Source of the DNA: Endothia cerciana
Lineage: Eukaryota; Ascomycota; Sordariomycetes; Diaporthales; Cryphonectriaceae
Length of the DNA: 64,000 bases
Direction: 5' to 3'
Assembly (NCBI GenBank): GCA_026119935.1
Contig: JALRMH010000013.1
Span: 496,001-560,000, forward strand
The translations under genes and the position numbers were made by a program. Position 1 is the stretch's first letter, and every line of letters starts with the position of its first letter. Under the pieces are notes generated by a model. The model saw only the letters and a list, made by a program, of their open reading frames with translations. It made no database searches and had not been told where the DNA came from. Below, one piece after another: positions 54,690 through 64,000 of the stretch.

Positions 54690-56010
54690 CAGCCACACAT
54701 CTTCGATACGACGGAGGCCGTCGGAGCTGCATCAAGCGTACTAGCAGTTGTCGAACTGGCCACAAAAGTCGCTACGGTATGTCTTCAGCACCCCAAAGAC
54801 GTCAAGAATGCCAGGGACGACATCGACCGTCTTCTACGTGAGGTCTAAGTCTCCACGTTCGTTACCGTCACCGACGCCCTGGACGAGTGTGGGCGGGACG
54901 CTGATATCAAGCTCATTATCAAGCTCTTGTCTGAAGCTAAGACTCTGACCTCCCCGCGGGGAGACGTTCTACAAGACTTTCAAGTTATTGCCGGCTCCAA
55001 TCGTCATCCTCGCGGGCCCTCTCTCTATTACCGCATTATCGGAGATGCTTGGAAAACCGAAGGCTTCTATCGATGGCATTCTGGACTTGCTCCATTCGGT
55101 GCTGAGCATCCCAACGTCGTCTGCTTCCGCGGTCAGACTGCTACACCTCTCCTTTCGCGACTTCCTGGTGGATCCTGAAAAGCAGGGGAAGAGCCCTTTC
55201 TGGGTAGACGAAAGGCTACGCCACAGGGACATGCTTGCGAACTGCCTGCGAGTAGTGGACAGTAGCCCTCGAAGAGACATATGCCATATTCAGGAACCAG
55301 GAACACCCCCTTGCAGCCATCGATCCTGACTACATCAGGGAACATTTACCACCGGAGGTAGGGTACGCTTGTCGTTATTGGGTTCGCCACTGGAAAGAAA
55401 GCAAAGATGAGGTGCAAGATCATGACCAAGTTGATCGTTTCCTCCTCCGTTGCCACCTTCTACACTGGCTTGAAGCTCTTGGGCTTTTAGGTCGCATCCC
55501 TGAAAGCATTGGGATGGTAGATGATTTATTAAGCGGGCTTCAGGTGAGTACAATACTCCCTATCTTCCGCTATAACTGATTCTAACGCGGTTTATCTAGT
55601 ACCAAAATAGCAGTAACGTATCTGCATTTATTTACGATATTAAGCGTTCTGTTCTTAATACTATACCGGTTATTACTGCCTCATCACCCCTTCGGGTTTA
55701 CTATTCTGCTATAGTATTTGCACCTGAAAACAGCATGGTTCGAAGACAATTCATCAGCGATCTTCCGACATACATATCGCGGCTACCACGGGTAGATCAA
55801 GAATGGAATGGTTGCCTAGCAACGCTCGAGGGGCATAGCAACGTAGTCAGTTCCGCCGCCTTCTCGCCAGATAGCAGCCGCATGGCCCCGGGGTCCGACG
55901 ACAGGACAGTCAAGCTCTGGGATGCACACAGCGGCGCCTGTGTGGCGACGCTTGAAGGGCATAGCAACCCGATCAGTTCCGTCGCCTCCTCGCCGATCGG
56001 CGTCCTGAGC
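54690..56010 (+). pseudogene. Broken NACHT/WD40 (HET-E-like NLR) gene
   Basis: Pieces of one fungal STAND/NLR architecture lie in order. AVGAASSVLAVVELATKVAT from about 54712 is an N-terminal helical domain. A TAG at 54846 follows, then VTDALDECGRDADIKLIIKL (NACHT Walker B) at about 54866. The text then jumps directly to PAPIVILAGPLSITALSEML and RLLHLSFRDFLVDPEKQGKS (end of NACHT and following helices) near 55000-55200. Debris reads FAPENSMVRRQFISDL near 55730 and RLPRVDQEWNGCLATLEGHS. Finally there are WD40 blades VVSSAAFSPDSSRMAPGSDD and TVKLWDAHSGACVATLEGHS, ending mid-repeat near 56010. The P-loop region and most blades are missing, and stops and frame changes recur between 55170 and 55730. 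These genes normally serve heterokaryon incompatibility or innate recognition. Confidence 0.78.
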
Positions 56011-57973
56011 AAGAAAGATAATAAATAAATAAATAAAATGGGTGCCGCGGGTTTAGGACCCCGCGTGCAGCCTGTCCCCGTACCTATCAGCACCTTGCCC
56101 GCCTCGCCCGGGCCACCGGGGGCCCAGAACAGCACCGGGCCGTTCGGCCTTACCCAGCGAGCCGCAGGCGGGAAAGCTGAAGGTCATCTTCTGGTACGTT
56201 GCCTCGGCAGACCCTCCAGTGGCTGGCGGGGGAGGGGACACAGCAGGAGGGGGAGGACTCTGATTACCGTTCTGGGTGGGGTGCGGTGACATTGGCTCCA
56301 TCTTGTCCTTCGATGACGACCGACATACTGCTCTTGCAGCGCGCGGCGCAGTCACGAGGATGTCGCCGAACCCCATCATGGACACCGTTGGGTGTTGATC
56401 CAGGATGGGGTACATTTCTCAAAGGGAGGGGAGGGGGGGGGGGGGAAGTTGCTGTGGATGACTGACCCTTGAGACCATGGTGGGCGTGGCCACAACGCAA
56501 GGCATCTAGGAAAACATATGCGGCATTAGACCTTTCTTGACCCACCGGGCTCAAGGCATCCCTCGTACTTTGCGCCCCCCCGCCCCCCTCCGCACAAGTC
56601 AGGTCAGTGTTCTTTGATGGTGCGTCTCCATTAGCAGACTCTAATTACCACAGGCACCATCCATCAGTTACCAAGTTCCAACGTGCAGAGACGTGCGCCG
56701 CTAATGTGATATGCAGCCAGAGATGTAAAATTATGTATCACCAGGCAGGTGGCACAGTGGAGAGCGGGGGAAGTGTTGAGGGGCCAGGCCATATAAGCTT
56801 TGCTAGGTTGGTGCGTGCCCGAATGTTGCAGCAAGTCGATGCTGCTCCCGATGAGGGAACGGTTTTTTGCACCCCAGTCGGACACCGTCCCGTTGTTGTG
56901 AGCGCCCCACTCGCTACTGGTACATAATGTGAGGCGCATTAGTTATTCTTTATATCTGATGGTAGATTCGGGTCCCGTCCGTCCGTCAAAGGGGCCGCCC
57001 GCCAAAGAGTGTGTTGCCGGCAGTACATTACGCGCGTCCTCCTTCTTTTTGAAGCGTTGCTATTAGCACCCACCGTCTGTACCGTATTCCCATCACCAGC
57101 CACCGCTGCTTACTAACCATGCTGCCTTTTCAGCCATGTGTTGCTGGGCGGCAGCAGCACATTGCTTGGGCTCATCACCAAGCTGCTTATGCTCGGCCTT
57201 TGGTTGGGGGGTGGGGGGGTGGGGGCGGTAGGGGAAGGTTCGGTGTCGTGACGATGCATCGGGCCAGAACAACCCTCCTTGGCCCTTTGTATATTTAAAG
57301 TCATCCCCAAAGGTGGGAGTGGGGGCCGAGTCTGACGTCAACCGGCCGTCCGTGCATTGCCTTGCAGAGATACCGCCAGTGGTAGTATCCAGAGGCACGC
57401 GTGACTGGGGGAGCATCGATGGCCAGAAGCAGGGTCGGGCGGCGGGCCATTGCGCAGAAGCAAGCTGCCGCGACGGGATCACTGCTGCTGATCACGGGTC
57501 TAAGGTGAGGGCAGGGGTGAACATGAGTGTCATAAAAGCTCAGGAAGCCATGGGGGGGGGGGGGTATTCATCATTTAATCTAATGTCATATCAGGGGGTA
57601 TTTGCAACGTGAAAGATCCAGTACGCGCTCGCATCGCCTTTTCCGAGAAGGCCAGCTAGATCCAAAGCTCTCCTGTTTTTTTCCTTCTTCTTCCTTCCCA
57701 GAGTGTCTCTCTCTCTCTCTCCCTCCCTCCCTCCCCAAAACACAATACTTTCGTTGTTGTTTGGGTGTTGGGGCGGTCCGTCCCTGCTGCTTCGATTTTC
57801 CCTTCCCTGGCCTCAGACGCCCAAAGAGACAAACAGGATCGCTCCCTATCTCAAGGGAGCGAGTGTGTCCGGGCGGAGCGTCTTGATGAGGCCCGCGGCT
57901 CCCGGTGGCAGAGGAGACCTGCCGTGGCGCTGGGTGAAGTATATACAGCGAGGAGGTCAGCCCCCTGGCGCCC
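56011..57973. other. Intergenic, no gene recognised
   Basis: An AAAT tract (56020-56038) ends the NLR relic. A minus-strand frame at 56053-56415 (proline-rich) is unassigned. A poly-G run lies at 57552-57563 and a CT tract near 57706-57735. Confidence 0.5.
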
Positions 57974-59756
57974 TTAGGCCACCCCAAACGGCTTGCCAAA
58001 GTTGGAGGTTGTGTTTCTGAGCTTGAGCGGGATGACTTGCTCAACACCCTGGGCGTCGCCCGCGTCGCCGTCTCCACCGGCGGCGACCTGGGTATTGGTC
58101 TCGCCGCCGTCGTCTTCGTCGTCAGGGCACTTGAGGACGGATGGGGTGGCGTCCTCTCCAGAGGCAGCCCTCTCAAGCTTGTCGTCCAGCCTCCTCAGGA
58201 AGATCTCGTCCTTCGCGGGCATGTTGCGGAGCGTGAGGGGGCCCTTGAGCGCGGTAACCTCGTCCGAGGGCTCCAGGATGGCCGGGGCGTGGTCATCGCC
58301 AGCGCCTGTTGGGACCGGCTCGGCAGGCTCGCTGGACTCGTGCCTATACTCGTTGTCGTCGGAGCTCATGGCCCCGTCCCCGCTCAGGAGCGTTGGCGTG
58401 TTGGACCCGCTGCTCACGACCGTGTTGGTCGCTCCGGTGTGGGCAATGGACAGCGACACGGTCGGGGTGTGGCCGGCATGCATCGTGAGCCGGGCGTGCG
58501 CGTCAGCCTTGAGGGCCCGGATGGACCTCGCCCTGGCCAGCGCCTTGGTGTCCTCTGGTCCCTGAGGTGGTGACGCGCCGCCGCTGGAGGGCCTGGAGTC
58601 CGAGCCCGAGGCCGAGGGCGTGTCGGTGAAGGTCTCCATCTTGACAAACTTTTCCTTGAGGTGGATCCCCTCCAGGTCTCTGTGGTACTCCTGCACGTCG
58701 ATGACCTTTGGGGGCCGTTCGGGGTCCGCCGCCGCCGACGACGAGTCTACCGAGCTCCTGTCGCGGGAGGCCCGGGGCGGGAGGCCTGCCTGGCCCGTAG
58801 GACTAAACATCTGTGAGAGCAGCCCCGGCTGAAACGTGGGCGGTCTCTGGTCTGGCGCCGCCCTGGCGCGCGACTCGACCTCCTTGAGCCGGCTCTGCAG
58901 CTGCATAACCTGCGTCTGTAACCGGAACTTGTCGGCCTCCCACCGGGACCTCTGGCGGGCGTGGTCCTCTTCCAGCTCCTCGATGATCTCCCTGTAGACC
59001 TCTTCGGCCCTGTCGCGGCTCGCCTGCAGGTGTCTCCTCTCGTCGTCGAAGGCCTGTCTCATCCTCCTGCAGCCGAGGTTAGCGGGCGGCGGCGGGGGGA
59101 GGGGGAGGGGGAGGGGGGGCACATGTCTATCGCTCCCCGGAGAGAACCTACTCTAGTCTTCGGTAGTCCTGGTCCGCGGGCGAGGACTGAGAATCGAGCA
59201 GTATGGAGTCGACGGAGGGGCTGATGCGCACAGCAGGCCGGCGCACAGTGAACAGGCCGGAGCCGGTCCCCTGGATCGTGTCGACGGGCACCGACACCGC
59301 CGGCGACGCGCCCATCCTCGCCGGACCAAGGTCCACGTCCGCCTCCCTGTCCGCCGCGCCGGGCCGCCTCCTGCGGGAAGGACCCCTTGTCGGTGAGAGG
59401 CTCGAGGCGCGCTGCTGCGGGTGACGCTGGAACTGCAGCTGGTACCGGGCGTGCGAGGGTATCGGCGTCAGGTGTGGCGATAGGAAGCCCGCAGGTTGGG
59501 CTCTGGGCGGGCCTGTGCCGGCTAGCCCGTCTGTGGGGGACCACGCGCGGGCCGCGAGGGTGTTCGGGTGGCTCGTCACGGAGGGGCGCGTCATGGGGTC
59601 GAAATACTGCACGCCGCCGGGCAGGCTCAGGGGGGAGATGACGGAGGACGGGTCGGAGGATGGGGCGTGGCTGCCAGCAAGACTGGCCAGCGACAGTTGG
59701 AGCTCGGCCTGCATGGCAACCGAAGACAGGAAAGAGTCGGGTGGCAGCCTTGTCAT
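57974..59756 (-). CDS. Coiled-coil protein of unknown function
   Basis: The model is complement of 59152-59756 and 57974-59066, 565 residues; the 85-bp intron has a GTAGGT donor, GCTAACC branch site and TGCAG acceptor, and splicing joins YRRLE to RMRQAFDDERRHLQ in phase. The N-terminal 200 residues are Ser/Pro-rich and disordered (FLSPHLTPIPSHARYQLQFQ). A coiled coil spans about 202-270 (AEEVYREIIEELEEDHARQR, KFRLQTQVMQLQSRLKEVES). The remainder is a long disordered region with acidic patches and a short conserved-looking end VIPLKLRNTTSNFGKPFG. I recognise no named family. Further 5' exons are possible, since the ATG at 59756 is simply the first in frame. Codon use is strongly G/C-ending, as in the core genes. 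Confidence 0.62.
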
Positions 59757-60560
59757 GGTCGGGGGAGTCGGGAGGGGGGGGGGGAGGGCGGCGAGGCGTG
59801 CACAGAGGGGTGAGAAGCAGCGGCAGGCGTGGTCGACCGTGCTTGAACGCCGAAAGAGAGGAGGAGGAGGAGGAGGAGGAGGAGGAGGAGGAGGAGGCGG
59901 CGTATGCGGTATAGATAGGCTGGTGTGAGTGCTGACTACGACAGGACCGACCCTCGCGGAGGAATCATTCCGTCGACGGCGGGCGTCTGCTGTGCGGTGG
60001 GAGGACCTGTCGTGGGTGAGGCGGCCAGCGACCGACTATGGGCGAGAGATTGGGCGATGGTATCGCGGTGGGTGTAGTTGACGTGGATTTTTCTGGGCGG
60101 TACCTTGCAGATGGGAAACGGGGTCACAGATGCGGCGGTGACATGGGGGGAGGGCCATGGGCCTTTATGCGGCAGGGAGATAGATAATAGAGATCGTGAG
60201 TTGTCACGCGGTGCTTGGTGGAGGTCAGTACAGGCCGCGAGGGTGCTCTTGGGGATGGAGTATGGGGGCATGGGCACGGGGTAAAGCCTGTAGATGGGGG
60301 CGATTCAGCTGGCCCATGTCCTCAGGCTCTCCCAGGCCCAGGTTCCAACGGCCACCCACCGCACGCAAGAAAGCAGGGCCTAAGTCCAGGGGTGCCTCGT
60401 CCTCCCTCGCGTGCCCAGGGGGGGTGTCTCCAGCCGGCATCCACAAGAGGCAAGCGTTAGCTGCTGGACAGCTTAGTACCAGTACACTGACAGAGACTAG
60501 CCAGTCACAGGCTTTGCGGAACACCCTGCCGAGTGCCTGTCTGGAAGGTGGGGGGGGGGT

Positions 60561-60620
60561 GCTGGGGGGTGCTTGGGGGTGCTGGGGGGTGCTTGGGGGT
60601 GCTGGGGGGTGCTTGGGGGT
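60561..60620. repeat. 20-bp G-rich tandem repeat, three copies
   Basis: Unit GCTGGGGGGTGCTTGGGGGT in three exact copies, preceded by a longer G run. The spaced G runs could form a G-quadruplex on the plus strand. Confidence 0.9.
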
Positions 60621-60770
60621 GCTGCCCTGCCCTCCCCTCCCCTGGCCTGGCCTGCTTTTTGGGAGGGGGGGGGGGAAGGGTGGTGGGGGAAGGGAGGAGG
60701 GGGGTGGGACCTTGACCCCCCCTCCCTGTGGATGTGACCTCTGTCTGCCCTGCCCTGCATCCTTTGCGTT

Positions 60771-60868
60771 CACTGACTGACTGACTGACTAACTGACTGA
60801 CTGGCTGGCTGGCTGGCTGCCTGACTGCCTGACTGCCTGACTGCCTGACTGCCTGACTGCCTGACTAC
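60771..60868. repeat. Compound CTGA / GGCT / CTGACTGC tetranucleotide array
   Basis: Successive runs of CTGA, GGCT and CTGACTGC units over about 100 bp. The GGCT part is the same motif as the array at 1717-1766. Confidence 0.9.
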
Positions 60869-63800
60869 CTACCTGACTACCCTGACTTTACTCCCAACGT
60901 GTTGTCCTGTTCCTGACCCGCCCGTTTCAATACACTGTGACCTGGCGACACGGGCCAGCAGGCGACAGGACCCCCCTCTCGACTCGTGTGTCGGGTTTCA
61001 TCTGTTTACCCGTTGACCTCACTGCTCTTCCCCAGGAACAGACAGACAAGGGGCTTGCGGACGGGCCTACTCCGGCGGCAGTACTGTAGCGGTACCACAG
61101 GACGGGCTCCCTCGTCCCCCGCCTCTTGTTCTCCCCCCCGACCGCCTCAAAGGTCTTAAGGTCTTCTCTTCTCCTCCCCCACCCCCTCCCGGCCGGCCTT
61201 CACATGCCAGAGGCTAACGCAGGAGCAGGTCGGGACAGCGTTCGGGATGCAGAACCCAGGGCAGCGCAGGGCAGCGCAGGGCAGCGCAGGAGCTGAACCA
61301 TGCGTATCAAAAGGTTCGCTATCTTCTTCCCGGGGCGACGAGACAAGAGACGTGGCAGCCGGCCAGCGGGAGGTCTACCGCCCTGCCATGCCCTGCCATG
61401 CTTCTGCCATGCTTCTGCCATGCAGCCTAGATACGGAAAAAGTCTGGTACGCCCTGGCGCTAGACTGCTTGCCGGTCCCCCTCCCCCTTCGGTCTCGCAC
61501 CCCCCCACCCTTGCGCCATGGCCACGCATGCCACGGCACAATTATTCACCCTTCGTGCCCTGGTCAGCAGGTCGGGCATCCACCCGGCGGTCTATGTACA
61601 GTGACTGTACGCGCAGGGACGGCCCGCAAAAACACCAACACTCGGACGGTTCCCACACTCTCTCGCCATCATCACTACGCCCACTCCGCCCCCCCCCCCC
61701 CCGACCGTGGGGACGGGTGTCGACTACTACCCTACGTACACGGCACGCTCGCTGCTCTCTCCCTCTCCCCCTCTCTCCAGCTGCCAGGTGGCATCGCCTC
61801 CGTTCCTTGCAGGCCCCATTGGTCCCCTAGATCGCATCGCTGCCGTGTCTCACGCTGATCTCATCCAGAACCTGCCAACCGCCCCCCTCCCCCCCCGGGG
61901 ATATTACCAATGTACCACCACCCGCATGCCGAATCTCCTGTAGGCTTCGATCAGGCTTCGATCACGACAGGAAGGTTTGGGTCAGCACACAGCATTGGCA
62001 CAACTCCGGATGTCGCGAGGCGCTCGCAGTGCCTGCCGGGGTCCTGTCACCCTGTCTCCTCCTCTCATGAGGTCTCCTCGTCGGGCCTTGTAACCGGTAG
62101 TCGGTGGCTTGAAATCCCACCGGCTTCAGCGAGGCCCGCCTGTCGCAGGCCCTCAGGGCTCCTTCGCCCTTTTGGTGAGGCGGTCAATCACCAGTCCCCC
62201 CCGTTGGTGATCGACATGTCTGCTGCCGCACCTGGGCCCTAATCCAGGGCATCCTTACCTAAGGCCCCCCTACCCCTTTCGCGATCCCGATCGACAATCA
62301 CCAAGCTGCCGCTCATTTCCACACCACGCCATCTAATTTTGCCGCCGATCAAGAAGCCATCGTGAACCCCACGTGGCGGTCGAAAGCAGCCCCCCCCCTC
62401 CGGACAGTTCCAGGCCGTCTTCTGTTCTTCCCCGCGTCTGACTCCCCCGGACCGACCCCGGCCTCGCCTGCAATCCGGACCCCTAGCTGAGGAGGCAGGA
62501 TTCAGGGTCCAAACGCGCTCCAGTCCGGGGTAGACTGGGCGGGGGGGCTGGATCATGTGTGCACTCGAGATTCTCCCCTTTGGGGGGGGGGGGGTTAGCC
62601 TCACATCACGAGGGCCTCACAGCTCCCTTATAGAACACCTGCTGGGCCACTCAGGGACGGGGTGCTCAGGAGCCCGCCTAAGCGCTGTCACAAATGAGCC
62701 CGCCGTAGCCACCGCCTCCCAGAGACTGCAGGAAGAAGCGTCGGGTCATAGCTTTGGGCGTTTCCGAAACACGCGCACCACCAAATAGACAATACCATGC
62801 ACGGCTCCGGCGCAAGTCCCTTCTCTGGTCTCCTACAACGTGTGTTTTACTCGGGCGTTCGACGGGCCAGGCGGCTTCAGGCCCGAGCCTCCCACATCAG
62901 CCTGTGTTGTGCGCCTGGACGCGCAGGTGACGCCAGGCTCATCTCCAGATGGTGGCGGGAGACTATGCATACCATCGCGATGGTCGCGCACGCGGTGTTG
63001 GGGCCCCCGCGGGCGTGTTCTCACCAATGATCTGCCGGACCCGGTCCTTTTCTGTGGCCACAGAGGCGCCCAGCGCTCGGCGACTTCCCGCCCTGGACGC
63101 TGTCGTCCTCTCGTGACGGTCACCTGGTGCCGTCAGTTTTTTCCACCGTCCCACCGCCGCGTGGGGGCGACGGGGCCCGACCTTCTTGACCTCCCCCCTC
63201 CCCACCTTACCTGCCGCTCTCATTACCGGAAATGTCCTGCCCCGAGTTGCCCAGTGGTCTCTTGCCCTTGATGTCCGGCGCAACTGGGCTCGTACCTTCT
63301 GCGGATCCGCCGGGCGCCCTGCCGAGGCTCCGGATTCGGGCCTTTTGGTCCACTTTGGGCTGACTCGCTCTAATTCCGGTCACTTTCCGGAGCTCGGCCA
63401 CGTCGTCGGCAGCGGAAGAAGAAAGACCAGTACTATCCTATTCGTGACCCGTGCTGACGAGCCCCGTCCTCTGCAGCGCCCCGCACAGGGCGGATGCTGT
63501 CCAGAACGCCCCGGCCCAGCCCCGCGTCGCAATGCATGGGGGGTCGTGTTGCAGGAACAGGCCGTATGCTCAGGAGGTCCCCCTATCCTTACAGCCCTGC
63601 TCCTGTTCCTAATTCCGACCACGCGCGTTGTCGACGTGTAATCATCTCGGTAGCACGGCCTGACCACCCACACACCGCAAGACCGCGGGCCCTAGGCCAA
63701 AGAACGGTGAAATATGAACTCTTCTTTTCTTGGTTTTTCCGGCCGGGCGGGGGCGGGGGCCAGGTCAGCCCTACGGCGGGGGGGTGGGGGGGGGGCGGTG

Positions 63801-64000
63801 GGCGGTTGGTGAGACTATCTGCAGGGCAGGCGAGGAAATGGCCCCAACAGATTCATGCCCTCGCGGGGCCGGAGATCTTGGAGGAGGGATGCTGTACGGT
63901 CTGGTCCATGGAGCGGGCAGGCCTGGGTGGGCGGTGGGTGGTCAGGGTCGAGTGATGAGCCCCCGAGAGCCCTGTGAGCCCCTGTGAGCCCTGGCTGGTC

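Larger units (their letters stand above)
59757..64000. other. 4.2 kb G/C-rich non-coding region with many simple repeats
   Basis: No convincing gene on either strand. Contents: a GAG tract (about 59862-59895), a 20-bp G-rich tandem repeat (60561-60620), a CTGA/GGCT/CTGACTGC array (60771-60868), CTGCCATG units (about 61383-61423), and poly-C and poly-G runs. Open frames up to about 200 codons in this G/C-rich DNA lack domain signatures. It could be a long promoter of the 59.7-kb gene or the edge of a gene outside the window. Confidence 0.55.

Noticed and set aside
56053..56415. Minus-strand proline-rich 120-codon frame
   Set aside because: No family, no splice context, and composition explained by G/C-rich DNA.
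62080..62150. Possible tRNA (T-arm-like GTGGCTTGAAATCCCAC)
   Set aside because: No matching acceptor stem, anticodon arm or D-arm could be folded around it. No convincing tRNA or rRNA gene was found anywhere in the window.
63186..63641. 151-codon plus-strand frame near the right edge
   Set aside because: Overlaps equally long frames on the other strand; no domain or start context to choose it.

Overview
The window looks like nuclear DNA of a filamentous ascomycete, most likely a Sordariomycete. Genes carry short introns (about 50-260 bp) with GTANGT/GTGAGT donors, CTNAC/CTAAT branch sites and CAG/TAG acceptors. The proteins are typical fungal orthologues, and intergenic DNA is full of simple repeats and homopolymers. 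One 10-base N gap lies at 50975-50984. All gene models were spliced by eye from frame, splice sites and remembered family sequence; no search or alignment was run.

Region by region. (1) 1-7.4 kb, housekeeping: the 5' part of a Num1/ApsA-like cortical protein (minus), then cwc24 and atg3 (plus). (2) 7.4-16.5 kb, mostly accessory: one membrane protein gene of a fungal multi-TM/ectodomain family (10.9-13.0 kb), then a broken dynamin-like GTPase abutting a broken PKS-NRPS terminal reductase domain. (3) 16.8-30.8 kb, dense core: an SMP/PH-domain lipid-transfer protein (Nvj2-like), the divergent ribosomal protein genes eL21 and uS4, then slu7 and rev3. (4) 31-49 kb, accessory: relics of a SurE-type phosphatase, an aminoglycoside-phosphotransferase-like gene and a lineage-specific family, a coiled-coil gene, a Fot1/pogo-like transposon with a stop-riddled transposase, a CK1-like kinase divergent from a DUF7924-like gene, and two paralogues of an unnamed family. 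(5) 49-53.4 kb: a small membrane protein with an internal duplication, then the IMP-specific 5'-nucleotidase ISN1. (6) 54.7-56 kb: a wrecked NACHT/WD40 (NLR-like) gene. (7) 58-59.8 kb: a coiled-coil gene of unknown function, followed by about 4 kb of G/C-rich, repeat-rich DNA with no convincing gene.

The core genes serve unrelated housekeeping roles: autophagy (atg3), splicing (cwc24, slu7), translation (eL21, uS4), translesion synthesis (rev3), lipid transfer at contact sites (nvj2-like), nuclear/mitochondrial cortical anchoring (apsA-like) and purine salvage (ISN1). The accessory blocks hold the most unusual material: gene graveyards next to intact lineage-specific genes, two of which (39 and 45 kb) share an intron position and a core motif.
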